From: Hahella sp. KA22
GTDB taxonomy: Bacteria > Pseudomonadota > Gammaproteobacteria > Pseudomonadales > Oleiphilaceae
DNA: 64,000 nucleotides
Reading direction: 5' to 3'
NCBI RefSeq assembly: GCF_004135205.1
Contig: NZ_CP035490.1
Span: 186,001 to 250,000 of the forward strand
Part shown: positions 34,022 to 44,212 of the stretch, piece by piece
Numbering within the stretch: the first letter of the stretch is position 1
Layout of the letters: each line of letters starts with the position of its first letter
Made by a program: the position numbers and the translations under genes
Notes under the pieces: generated by a model
Seen by the model: the letters and a program-made list of their open reading frames with translations, nothing else
Database searches by the model: none
Told to the model about the DNA's origin: nothing

Positions 34022-36962
34022 GCAGAATATTCTTCCTGCCCAGGTAAGTGGTTAAAGCCGGATACCAGAGCGCATGCACGCGATATCTGTCTTTCTCATC
34101 CCCCCACAAAATACCCGCCGCGCAGCCGGATTTCAGCGTCTGCCGCACCATCGCCAACGGCAGGGTGGTGGCCGCGGCGATTTCCTGCGGGGTGAGATTC
34201 TCATGCTGGATCACCGCCGCCAGCATAAAGCACTCATCGTCCTGCAAAGCGTTCAACACGGAGGTCGCCACACGCTGGGGAATGCCGATCTCCACCGTGC
34301 GGTGATCGAAACGGGCGGATTCCAGCCACAGATGCAACGCGGTCAATGGATTGCCCGCGCTCAGTTCCCACATCAGGTTGAAGACGCGGGTGTCAGCGGC
34401 TTTGAAGGACGCAGACTCCGTTCCCGCCAGCGCCGACAGTAACAATTCATCGTAACGCAAGCGTCGGTGTGAGGCATGATGACGGGACAACAGCAGCTTA
34501 CGAATATCTGTAGGACTCCACTTGGGCATAGCGATGATCGTGGAAAACTGATGATGACGCTGGAAGACTCGGCTGAGATAACGCCAGGTCGGCGCATGCA
34601 TGACGACAATCCAGAATGTGTCTGGAGAAGCGTCATTGAGATGCTGCAGGAAGACTTTGACGCCATCCAATGTCCCGACCTGCGCCAGTAAAAAGTTTTC
34701 CGCCTGATCGACAATCACGACTTTTTTCTGCGCAGCCGGCGCGTCCTCCTCCTTTCGCTCGGCGCCGGCGGCCGCAGACTCGGCGAGAAAGGCCGTCACC
34801 GCCTCCACGGATGTCAGCTTCGGCGGCGCGCTGAGAAAACGCACCGGCGTCTTATCCCAATTTTTCTCAAACTGGCTAACCAGAGAAGTCTTGCCGCTGC
34901 CGTGCTCGCCCACCAGCAACAGCATATTGTCCTCGCCCGGCTTCTCCGCCCAGTCGGCCGCTGGTTTGGTCAATGTCGCCAATAGCGCGTCATGAGCAAT
35001 CACCGCCTGCTCCTCGCGAGGGCGGTCCAACATCCAGTAACGATAAGAGCGGGCCTGATATTCATCCGTTTCCGCATTTTCTTCCTCCGTCTCCGCGCTG
35101 GTGGCGGTTTCCAGATGCAGGCGCAGAATGCGTACGCTGAGAGAGCGGTAGGCGTCGAACTGTCCCAGCAGTTGATGCAAGCGCAGTAACAGATCCCAAC
35201 CCTGCGCGACGATGAACAGCAGCGGCCACCAGGGAATGATCCAGAGACGATCCAGCAGAAGGGAGCAGGACTCGCGCGAGTTCACTGTACTCAACCGGCA
35301 GATAAACTTGTGGCAGACGTCGCCATGACGACGCAACGACAGTACCGCCAGACACCACAGATACAGAATCACGGCGCTCTGTACGATGAAATAAACGTAT
35401 CCGCCTCCTGTGGCTAACGCCATTTCCCGCAACGCCCAGCACACCACAGCGCTGACCGCCAGACGTCCCGCCTCAGCCCGCAGCAGTTCGCCGGTTTGCT
35501 GAGTAACGAAAACGCCGCTTTGCCCATACATGCGGGAAAACAGCCACTCGCTCATGACCCGGATGCCGCGAAACAGCGCGTAAGCCACACCCAGGGGGCG
35601 CAGCAGATGAAACAGATACCAATGAGAAGGAGACAAATTGCTGAGAGTGACGGACAGCCACCAGATCATCAGCCAGGGCGCATTGGGCTTCAGCACCCAA
35701 AACAGACCGTTGACCAGCCGCATGGCGGCGGTCTGCCCCAGCAGTCGCAACAGTCGTCGCTGCAACTGCGACAACGCCTGCGTTGACCAGGCCGCCGCGC
35801 GCGCCATCAACCAGGCGGCCAGGGCCAGCAGAATCACCTGCAACGACCACAGCGACAACAGCGTTATTTGTTCCTGGCGTTCACGGGCCAGTGTGTATTC
35901 TTCCATCACGGGGCCGATCAACGCATTCAGGGTCATTTCCGGCAGCATGACCAACTCCTGCCGCAATCCTGTCCATTCCCGCTGCGGTTCACGCCAGGTA
36001 CGCAACGCCGCTCTCACGCCATCGTCCGCAATGCGGTGATTGCGCAGATAAGTCGCCTGCACCCGCAGAGACTCTATAGCTTCAGCCAGCGCCTGGGGCC
36101 GCGCTTGCAAATCCGGAAGCCGCATCGCCAGCTCCCGCACGGGATTGCCGCTCAGCGCCAGGATCTGCGGCCACAAGTCGTCCAGGCTCCCGGACGCAGC
36201 GTCTACATATAAATGCGCAGCCAATTCCGCCAGCAATGTCTGCGTGCGCTGACTTATCACCGCCAGACGCTCCACGGCGGCGGTGCGTCGCACCGCTTCG
36301 GCCTGGGCTTCCGCGTCGGTTGTGGTTTTACCGGTCTCCGGCGCAGAGGGTGTCGGGCTCGCTACCGCCGCGTCAGGACCAACGTTTTGCGACGCCGCCT
36401 GGCGTTGCGCCAGTTCCGCCGTCAACGGTTGCAGGCGCTCTAGCTTCAACAGCAGGCGCTGCAACGCCCATCGGATATCCGCGGATTGAGTAAGCAACGT
36501 CAGCCGCGCTTCCCGCAATTGGGCTAATTGAGCGATCAGCTCCGCCTGCAGCGCCTGCATCGGTTTGAGCAGGCGCGCGCACTGATCCAGCCCCGACGGT
36601 GAGATAGGCAGATAGCCGTCGGAGCGCAGCACTTGCAGGTAATCCGCTACGGCGGAATCATCATCCAGCGCCACCGGCGTTAAATGCGATAGTTGAAATC
36701 CAGGCTCCACCTCGCCCCGTCGCAAAGCGGCGAAAGAGGCCAGATCACGTTGCGACTCCGCCAGACGCACGCGCCATTGTTGCTCCAACAGGGAAATGGC
36801 GTCGCAGGGATCGCGGGCGAGAGCAGGTTGATGCATCGCCAACAACGCAAAAAGCCCAATCAGGGCCCAGCGCCATCGCGACAATAAGACGGCAGGAACA
36901 GGAACGCCGCAGCGGCGGCTGGCGCCGCACGCTACGGAAAGAAAGGTGCGCATCGAAGACAT
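34014..36962 (-). CDS. Large exported/membrane protein with P-loop ATPase domain, partner of the MscS channel
   Basis: 982 residues from the ATG at 36962 (a TTG one codon earlier and an ATG at 36953 are alternatives). A signal segment (about 30-50) is followed by a long helical, coiled-coil-like region (60-340), several membrane helices (about 360-560), and a C-terminal cytoplasmic AAA/STAND-like ATPase: Walker A LLVGEHGSGKTSLVSQF (near 683), Walker B VVIVDQAENFLLA (near 745), then a winged-helix-like end (LTPQEIAAATTLPLAMVRQT). It resembles an ATP-driven regulator fused to a membrane sensor. Coupling to MscS suggests it gates or monitors the channel; no described family was recognised. Confidence 0.78.
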   Translation of the reverse strand: MSSMRTFLSVACGASRRCGVPVPAVLLSRWRWALIGLFALLAMHQPALARDPCDAISLLEQQWRVRLAESQRDLASFAALRRGEVEPGFQLSHLTPVALDDDSAVADYLQVLRSDGYLPISPSGLDQCARLLKPMQALQAELIAQLAQLREARLTLLTQSADIRWALQRLLLKLERLQPLTAELAQRQAASQNVGPDAAVASPTPSAPETGKTTTDAEAQAEAVRRTAAVERLAVISQRTQTLLAELAAHLYVDAASGSLDDLWPQILALSGNPVRELAMRLPDLQARPQALAEAIESLRVQATYLRNHRIADDGVRAALRTWREPQREWTGLRQELVMLPEMTLNALIGPVMEEYTLARERQEQITLLSLWSLQVILLALAAWLMARAAAWSTQALSQLQRRLLRLLGQTAAMRLVNGLFWVLKPNAPWLMIWWLSVTLSNLSPSHWYLFHLLRPLGVAYALFRGIRVMSEWLFSRMYGQSGVFVTQQTGELLRAEAGRLAVSAVVCWALREMALATGGGYVYFIVQSAVILYLWCLAVLSLRRHGDVCHKFICRLSTVNSRESCSLLLDRLWIIPWWPLLFIVAQGWDLLLRLHQLLGQFDAYRSLSVRILRLHLETATSAETEEENAETDEYQARSYRYWMLDRPREEQAVIAHDALLATLTKPAADWAEKPGEDNMLLLVGEHGSGKTSLVSQFEKNWDKTPVRFLSAPPKLTSVEAVTAFLAESAAAGAERKEEDAPAAQKKVVIVDQAENFLLAQVGTLDGVKVFLQHLNDASPDTFWIVVMHAPTWRYLSRVFQRHHQFSTIIAMPKWSPTDIRKLLLSRHHASHRRLRYDELLLSALAGTESASFKAADTRVFNLMWELSAGNPLTALHLWLESARFDHRTVEIGIPQRVATSVLNALQDDECFMLAAVIQHENLTPQEIAAATTLPLAMVRQTLKSGCAAGILWGDEKDRYRVHALWYPALTTYLGRKNILHG

Positions 36963-36995
36963 CAAATTTCGATTACGTCCGCAGACAGGAGGGGG

Positions 36996-37649
36996 TTATC
37001 CCACTTCCCCTTTTTCGATGACTTGCGTTTCCTGCTGGGCATGGGTCAGCCACTCCTGCATTAACGAATCGCTCCAGGTCGTTTCAATATAGCCTGCGCA
37101 AACCGCGTTGACTTCAACTCCATAGGTACGGAAACGGGACGTCACCGGCGCGTAGAAGGCGTCAGCAATACTCCATTCTCCAAACAACCAGGGACCGCGG
37201 TTCGCGAAGGCCTCCCGACACTGGGTCCAGATTTCGCAAATACGCGCGACTTCTTCCCGAGTCGCCTCATCCAATTCCACCCGACGGCCGCTTGCGCGAC
37301 AGTTCATCGGCATGGCGCCGCGCACACCAGGAAAACCAGAGTGCATTTCCGCGGTCACAGCGCGGGCCCACGCCCGATCCAGGGAGTCCCGGGGCCAGAA
37401 TTCAGGCTTCTGTTCCGCCACCCATTCGGCGATGGCCAACGAGTCCCATATCGGACGACCATCAAGCAACAGCGCCGGCACTTTTCCAGCCGGTGAGTAT
37501 TCCAACAGTTTTTCTTTGTAACCCGGCGTCATCAGGGGGACAAACACCTCTGAAAACGCCAGCCCGCTGCGCTTCAATGGCAGCCACGCGCGTAAAGACC
37601 ACGACGAGTAATTCTTATTGCCAATAACGAGAGTAAGTTCAGTTTGCAT
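36996..37649 (-). CDS. Glutathione S-transferase family protein
   Basis: 217 residues. The thioredoxin-like N-terminal domain has NKNYSSWSLRAWLPLKRSG with the catalytic serine region, SPAGKVPALLLDGRPIWDSLAIAEW (cis-proline and the SLAI glutathione loop), and a helical C-terminal domain (RGPWLFGEWSIADAFYAPV). It conjugates or reduces with glutathione in the cytoplasm; substrate unknown. Related to the stringent-starvation/zeta-like bacterial GSTs with NYSSWSLRAW. Confidence 0.9.
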   Translation of the reverse strand: MQTELTLVIGNKNYSSWSLRAWLPLKRSGLAFSEVFVPLMTPGYKEKLLEYSPAGKVPALLLDGRPIWDSLAIAEWVAEQKPEFWPRDSLDRAWARAVTAEMHSGFPGVRGAMPMNCRASGRRVELDEATREEVARICEIWTQCREAFANRGPWLFGEWSIADAFYAPVTSRFRTYGVEVNAVCAGYIETTWSDSLMQEWLTHAQQETQVIEKGEVG

Positions 37650-38017
37650 AAGTCCTCCTTTGACTGGACAACTTTAGATCAAATTATCCGGCAATCCTAG
37701 ATGGCGAGTGAAAGAAGTATTAATTTCATAGAGTTGCGCGTGTTTGGCCGGAAAAATCTTTTTACGCAGGCGAACTATGAAAACGGCCGCTTTTCTGTCA
37801 ATTTATGGGGCCGGATAAGAAACTGACTCAGCATTTAATGCGAATCCGTCTATTATTATTTAATTACAACTGTTCCTTGAACGGCTGCAGCATGCTTCCG
37901 AGGCGTTTCCGCAGGGAGAATTCGAGGTCCAAAGCCCGAAAAAAATTTGCCTGTCCGTCATTCAAAGCTCATGCTTGTCGGTTATTTTTATGAAGGAAAT
38001 GGTCATTTGAGGGCGTC
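37650..38017. other. Divergent intergenic region
   Basis: 368 bp between the leftward GST and the rightward periplasmic protein gene. AT-rich patches near 37680-37760 and 37840-37870 suit promoters. No gene, repeat or RNA was seen. Confidence 0.4.
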
Positions 38018-38524
38018 ATGAAAGCACTGCGTCTTATTTTGGTAGTATTCGGGCTGGGATTGATTTGCGCCCCCGCCCTCGCAGAGGGACTCAATGCGCC
38101 ACAGGGAAGGGCCGTGCTTACCGTCAGCGGTAAAATCGCCAACACTAACGGTAGGAACGTAGCGAAATTCGATCTGGCTATGCTCGATCAACTGCCCCAG
38201 CACAGTATCAAGACCAGTACGCCCTGGTTTGATGCGCCGAAGACATTTTCCGGCCCGCTGGCGCGTGATCTGATGAAACTGGTGGGAGCGCAGGGCGGCA
38301 AGGTCAAAGCCATCGCTCTGAACGACTACGCCACCAACATCCCGATTCAGGATTTTCAAACCTATGATGTCGTGCTGGCCACGCGTATAGATGGAGAAAC
38401 GTTAAACATCAGGGAAAAAGGTCCGGTTTTCGTCATCTATCCCTTCGACCTTGTCCCCGAAACCAAAAATGAAATTTTCTTTCAACGTTGTATATGGCAA
38501 CTTGTTCAGATAAAAGTTGAGTAA
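38018..38524 (+). CDS. Periplasmic SUOX-fold (molybdopterin-binding-like) small protein
   Basis: 168 residues with a signal peptide (to about 22, ALAEG). The remainder matches the oxidoreductase molybdopterin-binding (SUOX) fold: FDLAMLDQLPQHSIKT, PWFDAPKTFSGPLARDLMKL, KAIALNDYATNIPIQDFQ and GPVFVIYPFD. The catalytic cysteine and cofactor segment of sulfite oxidases are not evident, so it is more likely a ligand-binding relative. It precedes a hybrid histidine kinase by 34 bp and probably feeds that sensor. Confidence 0.75.
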   Translation: MKALRLILVVFGLGLICAPALAEGLNAPQGRAVLTVSGKIANTNGRNVAKFDLAMLDQLPQHSIKTSTPWFDAPKTFSGPLARDLMKLVGAQGGKVKAIALNDYATNIPIQDFQTYDVVLATRIDGETLNIREKGPVFVIYPFDLVPETKNEIFFQRCIWQLVQIKVE

Positions 38525-38558
38525 CCCGCATAACGCGTCATTTTCAGAGTAGATATTT

Positions 38559-40358
38559 TTGGTAAAGCGAATTCGGTCGATTCTCGGTGTTGTATTAGCC
38601 GCCGCCACAGTCATACTCGCCATCGCCGTTACCGCCACCATAGTCACGTTACGCGAAGGTGCGTTGGAGGTGCGAGTCGCGAAGGACGATTTGTATTGGT
38701 CTATTCATCAGATCGAAGTGGAAGTGATGAATATGCTGATCATCGCCCATGCGCTGCAGCATGGCGACCACCTGCCGGAAGATCTGGATATCCGTTACTC
38801 GGTGCTGCTCAGCCGCACCGACCTGTTCAAGAAAGGCGAGTTTCGCGAGGCCATCAGCCTCCTGCCAAAAACTCAGGCTTTGATGACCTCCGTCACTTAC
38901 CAGATCGAAGCCCTGTCGCCTTTATTCGACAACGCCGTCAATGACCCCGACCCGATACTCCCCGAACTGATCGACAAGCTCGACGAAACCCGCCGCATCG
39001 CCCATGAACTGACGCTGATCGCCCATCAGGAACAGGTGACGCTGCGTGTAGCCAAACGAGACGAACTGGCCAATATCTTCTTCTATGCGGAAGTACTGCT
39101 GTCTGTGTTGGCGGTGACCGTATTGATCGGTTTCATTTCTCTGTACTGGCTGATGTATCTGGCCAAGCAGGCCAAGGTCGAAGCGGATTTCCATCGCCGT
39201 CGGGCGGAAGCCAACAGCGACGCCAAGAGCCGTTTCCTATCCAACATGAGCCACGAACTGCGCACGCCGCTGAATGCGGTCATGGGATTCGCCCAGCTCA
39301 TGCAGATGGAAAGCCGCAATCTGTCCCGGGAACAGATGCAGAACATTGACGAAATCTACAAAGCCAGTGAACACCTGCTATCGCTCATCAACGACATCAT
39401 GGATCTGTCCAAGATCGAGAGCGGCCAGCTCAGCATCAGTATCGAGCCCTGTTCGGTACAGTCTCTGGTCAATGAGTCCGTGTCCATGATCCGCTCCATG
39501 GCGATGATGAACAACATCAGCGTCTATGAACCGGAAGTGCGTCTGGATTATCTGATCAAGGTGGATCGCACCCGCATGGTTCAGGTGTTGACCAACTTCC
39601 TTACCAACGCCATCAAGTACAATCGCAAAGGCGGCTGGGTCAAGATCGAGCTGGAGCACGAAAGCCGCAGCGGCATGCTGTGCCTGAGCGTGGCGGACAA
39701 CGGCATCGGCATTCACAAGAAAGATCACCATAAAGTATTCAAACCCTTCGAGCGCCTGGCTCAGGATATGGCCATCGAAGGCACCGGCATTGGTCTCGCC
39801 CTCAGTCAGCAACTGGTGTTATTGATGAACGGGCAAATCGGCTTCAAATCAAAAGAAGGCCAAGGCAGTCTGTTCTGGGTGAAATTCCCGATTCTCGATG
39901 TGGTCAAAGCCCAGGACCGCAGCGCCGTCAAAGCCGTGTCGCCGCGTCCGCCGGATTTGGAAATCCTCGCCGCGCCCAAAGCCACGGTGCTCTATATCGA
40001 AGACAACTACTCCAACATCCGCTTGATGGAGAGTCTGTTCGCCAGTATGCGCAACATCCAGTTGCTGACCACCAACAATGGCGAGCAAGGCATCGCCATG
40101 GCCCGCACTTACCGTCCGCAACTGGTGCTGTTGGATCTCAACCTGCCCACCACTTCCGGACTGGATGTCTGCTCCCGCTTTCAGGAAGATCCGGAACTCG
40201 CCGACATCCCTATCGTCGCCGTCACCGCCAATGTGAACGGCAGCCAGGAAGCCAGTCGGCTCGGCCTTAAATTTCAGGAGTTCATCCTTAAGCCCATCGA
40301 CGTGGAGCAGATGAAATCCACTATCTTCAAATACCTCGGTCGACCACAGGCGCACTAG
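38559..40358 (+). CDS. Hybrid sensor histidine kinase with receiver domain
   Basis: 599 residues from a TTG start at 38559, needed to include the first membrane helix. Layout: helix about 8-30, periplasmic region to 165, helix about 168-190, HisKA (SRFLSNMSHELRTPLNAVMG with the phosphate-accepting histidine), HATPase_c (LTNFLTNAIKYNRKG, VADNGIGIHKKDH, GTGIGLALSQQL) and a C-terminal receiver (VLYIEDNYSN with its acidic pocket, LVLLDLNLPTTSGLD with the phosphorylated aspartate, FILKPID). Signal flows from the periplasm, through the SUOX-like partner, to an internal receiver; the output partner is elsewhere. Confidence 0.9.
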   Translation: MVKRIRSILGVVLAAATVILAIAVTATIVTLREGALEVRVAKDDLYWSIHQIEVEVMNMLIIAHALQHGDHLPEDLDIRYSVLLSRTDLFKKGEFREAISLLPKTQALMTSVTYQIEALSPLFDNAVNDPDPILPELIDKLDETRRIAHELTLIAHQEQVTLRVAKRDELANIFFYAEVLLSVLAVTVLIGFISLYWLMYLAKQAKVEADFHRRRAEANSDAKSRFLSNMSHELRTPLNAVMGFAQLMQMESRNLSREQMQNIDEIYKASEHLLSLINDIMDLSKIESGQLSISIEPCSVQSLVNESVSMIRSMAMMNNISVYEPEVRLDYLIKVDRTRMVQVLTNFLTNAIKYNRKGGWVKIELEHESRSGMLCLSVADNGIGIHKKDHHKVFKPFERLAQDMAIEGTGIGLALSQQLVLLMNGQIGFKSKEGQGSLFWVKFPILDVVKAQDRSAVKAVSPRPPDLEILAAPKATVLYIEDNYSNIRLMESLFASMRNIQLLTTNNGEQGIAMARTYRPQLVLLDLNLPTTSGLDVCSRFQEDPELADIPIVAVTANVNGSQEASRLGLKFQEFILKPIDVEQMKSTIFKYLGRPQAH

Positions 40359-40615
40359 ACGCGCCTGGCCCTCCAGCTACATTCCCACCTGCTTTTCGTC
40401 ATCGCGTCGCTCTGTGTCCAACGAAACTTGGATATTTCACGGCTTTTCGTTTTATATTAACAGCATAGGTCTATTCACGCTGGCGCAGCCCCGCACGGCT
40501 GGCGTGCGCGCGGCGACGCTTGCTGTGCGGGTAGGCCATCAAAAAAGAAAAAGGGTTCAGGACGGCGTCGGTCGGATGCGCTCCGGCAGCGCCGACGATA
40601 CTAATAAGCATAGAA
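40359..40615. other. Intergenic region
   Basis: 257 bp. Short open frames here have no ribosome site or motif. A possible hairpin-rich stretch lies near 40490-40520 (GCACGGCTGGCGTGCG). No gene accepted. Confidence 0.35.
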
Positions 40616-41428
40616 ATGGATGCGATTATGGACAAAGCAGTACACGCCTGCAGGATCTGCCTGGGCGGTGTGAAATATATGGGCGCCACGGACTTCAACA
40701 AATCCGGCAGTGATCATTTTGAAGGCCGCCGGGTCTTCCCCCCGTCCCTCATTCAAGTCGATTACTACCGTTGCCGCGAGTGCGGCTTCATGTTCACGCC
40801 CTATTTCGACGATTGGAGCGATGCGGACTTCGAGCGGCAGGTGTACAACAGCGAATACCTGAAAGCCGATCCGCCCTTCGCCGGCGAGCGAGCAGCCCGC
40901 CTGTCGCAATTCCTGACCCGCGCTTTGGGCGATGATCTAAGGGATGAATCCCTGCTGGACTTCGGCGGTGGCGAAGGGCATCTGGAGCGTCTGTTGCGTC
41001 ATCAGGGCTTCAGTGATTGCGCCACGTACGACCCTCACCATCACGCCAACTGTAAAAAGCCTTCCCGGATTTACAACTTGGTCACCACCTTCGAAGTGGT
41101 GGAGCATGTCAGCGATCAGCATCATCTGTTTAAAGAGTTATGTTCGTTGGTGGCGCCGAACGGCGCGCTGTTACTGAGCACGCTGTTGCAGCCCAGAGAT
41201 ATTGAAATGCAGGGGGTGGATTGGTGGTACGCCTGTCCGCGCAACGCGCACATGGCGTTTCATACCCGACGCAGTCTGCAGCACGTACTGCAGACTCACG
41301 GCTTTTATCTGGAATCGCTCAGCGAAGAATTGCACATCGCATTCCGCCGCCCGAACGTGATCAGCGACAAGTTCCTCAGTCTGGGAGCCGCGTCTGTGCA
41401 GGTCAACGACACCGTCTGCACGAACTAG
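40616..41428 (+). CDS. Class I SAM-dependent methyltransferase with N-terminal zinc-binding pairs
   Basis: 270 residues from the ATG at 40616; an ATG four codons on is an alternative, and neither has a strong ribosome site. Two cysteine pairs near the start (CRICLGG and YYRCRECGFM) can bind zinc, as in the methyltransferases found with C-methylation and cell-surface clusters. The SAM motif is LLDFGGGEGHLERLLRH, followed by IYNLVTTFEVVEHVSD, where the acidic and V-E-H residues match the family. Substrate unknown. It is followed by a shared terminator. Confidence 0.82.
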   Translation: MDAIMDKAVHACRICLGGVKYMGATDFNKSGSDHFEGRRVFPPSLIQVDYYRCRECGFMFTPYFDDWSDADFERQVYNSEYLKADPPFAGERAARLSQFLTRALGDDLRDESLLDFGGGEGHLERLLRHQGFSDCATYDPHHHANCKKPSRIYNLVTTFEVVEHVSDQHHLFKELCSLVAPNGALLLSTLLQPRDIEMQGVDWWYACPRNAHMAFHTRRSLQHVLQTHGFYLESLSEELHIAFRRPNVISDKFLSLGAASVQVNDTVCTN

Positions 41429-41444
41429 TCGATGATGTCGAGAA

Positions 41445-41465
41445 CCGCCGCACTCACTGCGGCGG
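41445..41465. terminator. Bidirectional terminator between convergent genes
   Basis: CCGCCGCA and TGCGGCGG form a perfect 8-bp stem with loop CTCAC, placed between the methyltransferase and the convergent cysteine-synthase-like gene. U-runs are weak on both sides. Confidence 0.6.
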
Positions 41466-41472
41466 ACGACGC

Positions 41473-42525
41473 TCAGTTCAACTCACCGCTGCATTCAAAA
41501 CGCTTGAGTTGCTCTTCATAGGGCGCCGTGTTGAAGCCTTTGTCCTGCAGCCATTGAGGATTGTAGTAAGTATCCAGGTAACGCTCGCCGCCGTCGCAGA
41601 TCATACTGACGACTGAACCGGATTCGCCCCGGGCGCGCATTTCCGCCAGCAACTGCACGGTGGCGTATAGATTGGTCCCCGTGGAGCCGCCGCAGCGGCG
41701 ATTCAATAAATGCTGCAGCCAGCGCAGCGACGCCATGGAGGCCGCATCCGGCACTTTGATCATGCGGTCCACAATACCGGCGATAAAGGACGGCTCCACC
41801 CGCGGACGGCCGATGCCTTCAATGCAGGAGGGCTGCGCCAGGGTCAGGGAGGCATCGCGGGTCTGGTAGTAATCGTAGAACACCGAGTTTTCCGGGTCCG
41901 CCACACACAGCTGCGTCGCATGCTGCTGATAGCGCAGATAGCGCCCGATGGTGGCGGAGGTGCCGCCAGTGCCCGCGCTCATCACAATCCAGGTGGGAAT
42001 AGGAAAAGGCTCCGCCCGCATCTGCTGGAAGATGGATTCGGCGATATTGTTGTTGCCGCGCCAGTCCGTCGCCCGCTCCGCGTAAGTGAACTGATCCATA
42101 TAATGGCCATCGACTTCCCGCGCCAGTCGCTCCGCTTCGTCATAAATACTGCCGGTGCTGACCTTATGGCATTTGCCGCCGTAAAACGTGATCTGATCCA
42201 GCTTCTGCTGCGAGGTGGACGCCGGCACCACCGCGATGAAAGGCAGTCCCAGCAAGCGGGCGAAATAGGCTTCGGACACTGCCGTGCTACCGGAAGACGC
42301 TTCTATGATTGTCGTTCCCTCGCGAATCCAGCCGTTGCACAGCCCATATAAAAACAGGGAGCGCGCCAGACGATGTTTCAGGCTGCCGGTGGGATGGGTG
42401 GACTCGTCTTTCAAATAGAGATGAATATCTGGAATGCAGGGCAGATCGACCTTGATCAAATGCGTGTCCGCCGAACGTTGGAAATCCGCCTCAATCTTCT
42501 GAATCGCCTCACTGACCCAACTCAT
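41473..42525 (-). CDS. PLP-dependent cysteine-synthase-family enzyme
   Basis: 350 residues. The fold-type-II signatures are present: [18 protein letters not shown] with the PLP-binding lysine, [20 protein letters not shown] for the substrate loop, [19 protein letters not shown] for the phosphate cup, and [18 protein letters not shown] near the end. It is longer than CysK (about 310) and lacks a CBS domain. Family members make or break cysteine-like amino acids; the nucleophile is unknown. No sulfur genes are adjacent. Confidence 0.87.
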   Translation of the reverse strand: MSWVSEAIQKIEADFQRSADTHLIKVDLPCIPDIHLYLKDESTHPTGSLKHRLARSLFLYGLCNGWIREGTTIIEASSGSTAVSEAYFARLLGLPFIAVVPASTSQQKLDQITFYGGKCHKVSTGSIYDEAERLAREVDGHYMDQFTYAERATDWRGNNNIAESIFQQMRAEPFPIPTWIVMSAGTGGTSATIGRYLRYQQHATQLCVADPENSVFYDYYQTRDASLTLAQPSCIEGIGRPRVEPSFIAGIVDRMIKVPDAASMASLRWLQHLLNRRCGGSTGTNLYATVQLLAEMRARGESGSVVSMICDGGERYLDTYYNPQWLQDKGFNTAPYEEQLKRFECSGELN

Positions 42526-43047
42526 GCCCGATTACCTCTTAGTTCTATGGTTAGTTTTCAGAGTTATAAGTATATAGCCTTCAGCTATTAAACCCACTAC
42601 TCAATTTGTCGGGTCTTTTTGTCCAGACCTTATTAAACATATACCAGAGCAGGTGAGTCGTTCCGTTATCTTACATTCGGTTACAAACGCTGACATTTTA
42701 ACCGCTGCGACGGATGGGATTTCCTTGTAAATACCGGGGGCTTTCTGTAGCATTCGCGCCCTCCCAAATCCTGCAGCAATTTTCCGGCCAGTTCCCGTTG
42801 CGCGCCTACGTGCGTGGCGATTGGCAGCGCGCGCGTTATCCCCAGATGTCGTCGGGAACCGGAAAGTCGTGTGCTCAGGCGCTGTGGAGCGAAAAGTATT
42901 TCGTCGCCAGGGACGGCATCGGCTTAACCGCCAACCCGGGAGCCGGTCGCAACGCCGGTCTCCCACCCTTTTTCCTGGCGTCTATACGCTTGTCGCTCTT
43001 CCTCTGCTTTGGCATGATGCCCCACTGACGTTTCACGGGAGCCCGCC
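42526..43047. other. Divergent intergenic region without an accepted gene
   Basis: 522 bp between the leftward PLP enzyme and the rightward patatin gene. Open frames on both strands (for example 42714-43028 and 42601-42966) have no recognised motif and no good ribosome site. Part may be a gene remnant. A promoter for each flank is expected but was not pinned down. Confidence 0.35.
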
Positions 43048-44109
43048 ATGTCATCCGCCCTCACTCTGATCGCCGGCCCAAAGGCCTTGCAACACATCCG
43101 CAATCGCGGTCTGAAAGCGAATGACTTCAATCTGCTGGCCGGAGCATCCGGCGGACCCAAATGGTTCATCCTGTTCGGGCTGGACAAGTATCTGTCCGGT
43201 GAGTTTTTCAAAGATCGCAGTACGCCGCTGCACACCCTCGGCTCTTCCGCCGGCGCCTGGCGCATGGCCTGCTTCGCCCAGAACGATCCGGTGGCGGCGA
43301 TCACCCGGCTGGCGGAGCATTATTCCCAGGAACGCTACTCCGACAAACCCGACGTGGCGGAGATCACCGCCAAAGCCAGGCTGATGGTGCAAACCACGCT
43401 GGGCGCCAATGGCGCAGCGGAAGTCGCCGCTCACCCTAGTATACGCACGCATATTCTGGCGGACCGTTGCCGCGGTCCCGCCGCTTCGGAAAAAGTCTGG
43501 CTGCAGTTATTCGGTCTGGCGCTGGCGGCCGGGGCCAATACGCTGAGTCGGCGAGCGCTGGGATTGTTCTTCGAGCGTGTGCTGTTCCACACCGGCGCCG
43601 AACCGGCGTTGCAGTTAAAGGATCTGCCGACCCGCACCGCTCCTCTCCATGCGCAGAATCTGGAGCAGGCGCTAATGGCGTCAGGCGCAATACCGCTGGT
43701 ACTCTCCGGCGTATCCGGCATTACGGACGCCCCCAAAGGCGTTTACCGTGACGGCGGCATTCTGGATTACCACTTTGATCTGCCTTTTAACCAAAGCCAG
43801 GGGCTGGTCCTTTACCCGCACTTCAGTCAGCAGGTAACGCCAGGATGGCTGGATAAAAAGCTGCCTTATCGACGCGTCGATCCCCGCCATTATGACAACG
43901 TGTTGATGCTGGCGCCGTCCAGGGATCTGGTGGCGAAACTCCCCTACGGCAAAATATCCGATCGTAATGATTTCAAGCATCTGGATGCGGACAGCCGCCT
44001 CAAATACTGGCGCACAGTGTTGCAGGAAGGCGAGCGCATGGCGGACGCCCTGCACGAAATGGTCGCCACCGGCAAAGGCCTGGACGACATTCAGCCCTTC
44101 CAGCCCTGA
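43048..44109 (+). CDS. Patatin-like phospholipase
   Basis: 353 residues. The patatin catalytic elements are visible: a Gly-rich oxyanion segment (NLLAGASGGPKWFILFGLDK), the nucleophile motif THLGSSAG-like LGSSAGAWRM (G-S-S-A-G), and the D-G-G motif in VYRDGGILDYHF. The enzyme should cleave acyl ester bonds of lipids. No signal peptide, so it is cytoplasmic or peripheral. ATG preceded by a GGGAG-type site. It is convergent with the pyruvate carboxylase operon, 103 bp away. Confidence 0.88.
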   Translation: MSSALTLIAGPKALQHIRNRGLKANDFNLLAGASGGPKWFILFGLDKYLSGEFFKDRSTPLHTLGSSAGAWRMACFAQNDPVAAITRLAEHYSQERYSDKPDVAEITAKARLMVQTTLGANGAAEVAAHPSIRTHILADRCRGPAASEKVWLQLFGLALAAGANTLSRRALGLFFERVLFHTGAEPALQLKDLPTRTAPLHAQNLEQALMASGAIPLVLSGVSGITDAPKGVYRDGGILDYHFDLPFNQSQGLVLYPHFSQQVTPGWLDKKLPYRRVDPRHYDNVLMLAPSRDLVAKLPYGKISDRNDFKHLDADSRLKYWRTVLQEGERMADALHEMVATGKGLDDIQPFQP

Positions 44110-44212
44110 CCACAGGAACTTAATTGCAAGGAAACGGAGAGGATAGGCTAAACGAGGGGAAACCACCGCCGCCCCCTCAGGGACGACGATGGTGAATGCC
44201 TGACAGGCGGGA

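Noticed and set aside
42601-43028. Genes in the patatin upstream gap
   Set aside because: Frames on both strands have no motif or ribosome site; recorded as an intergenic region.
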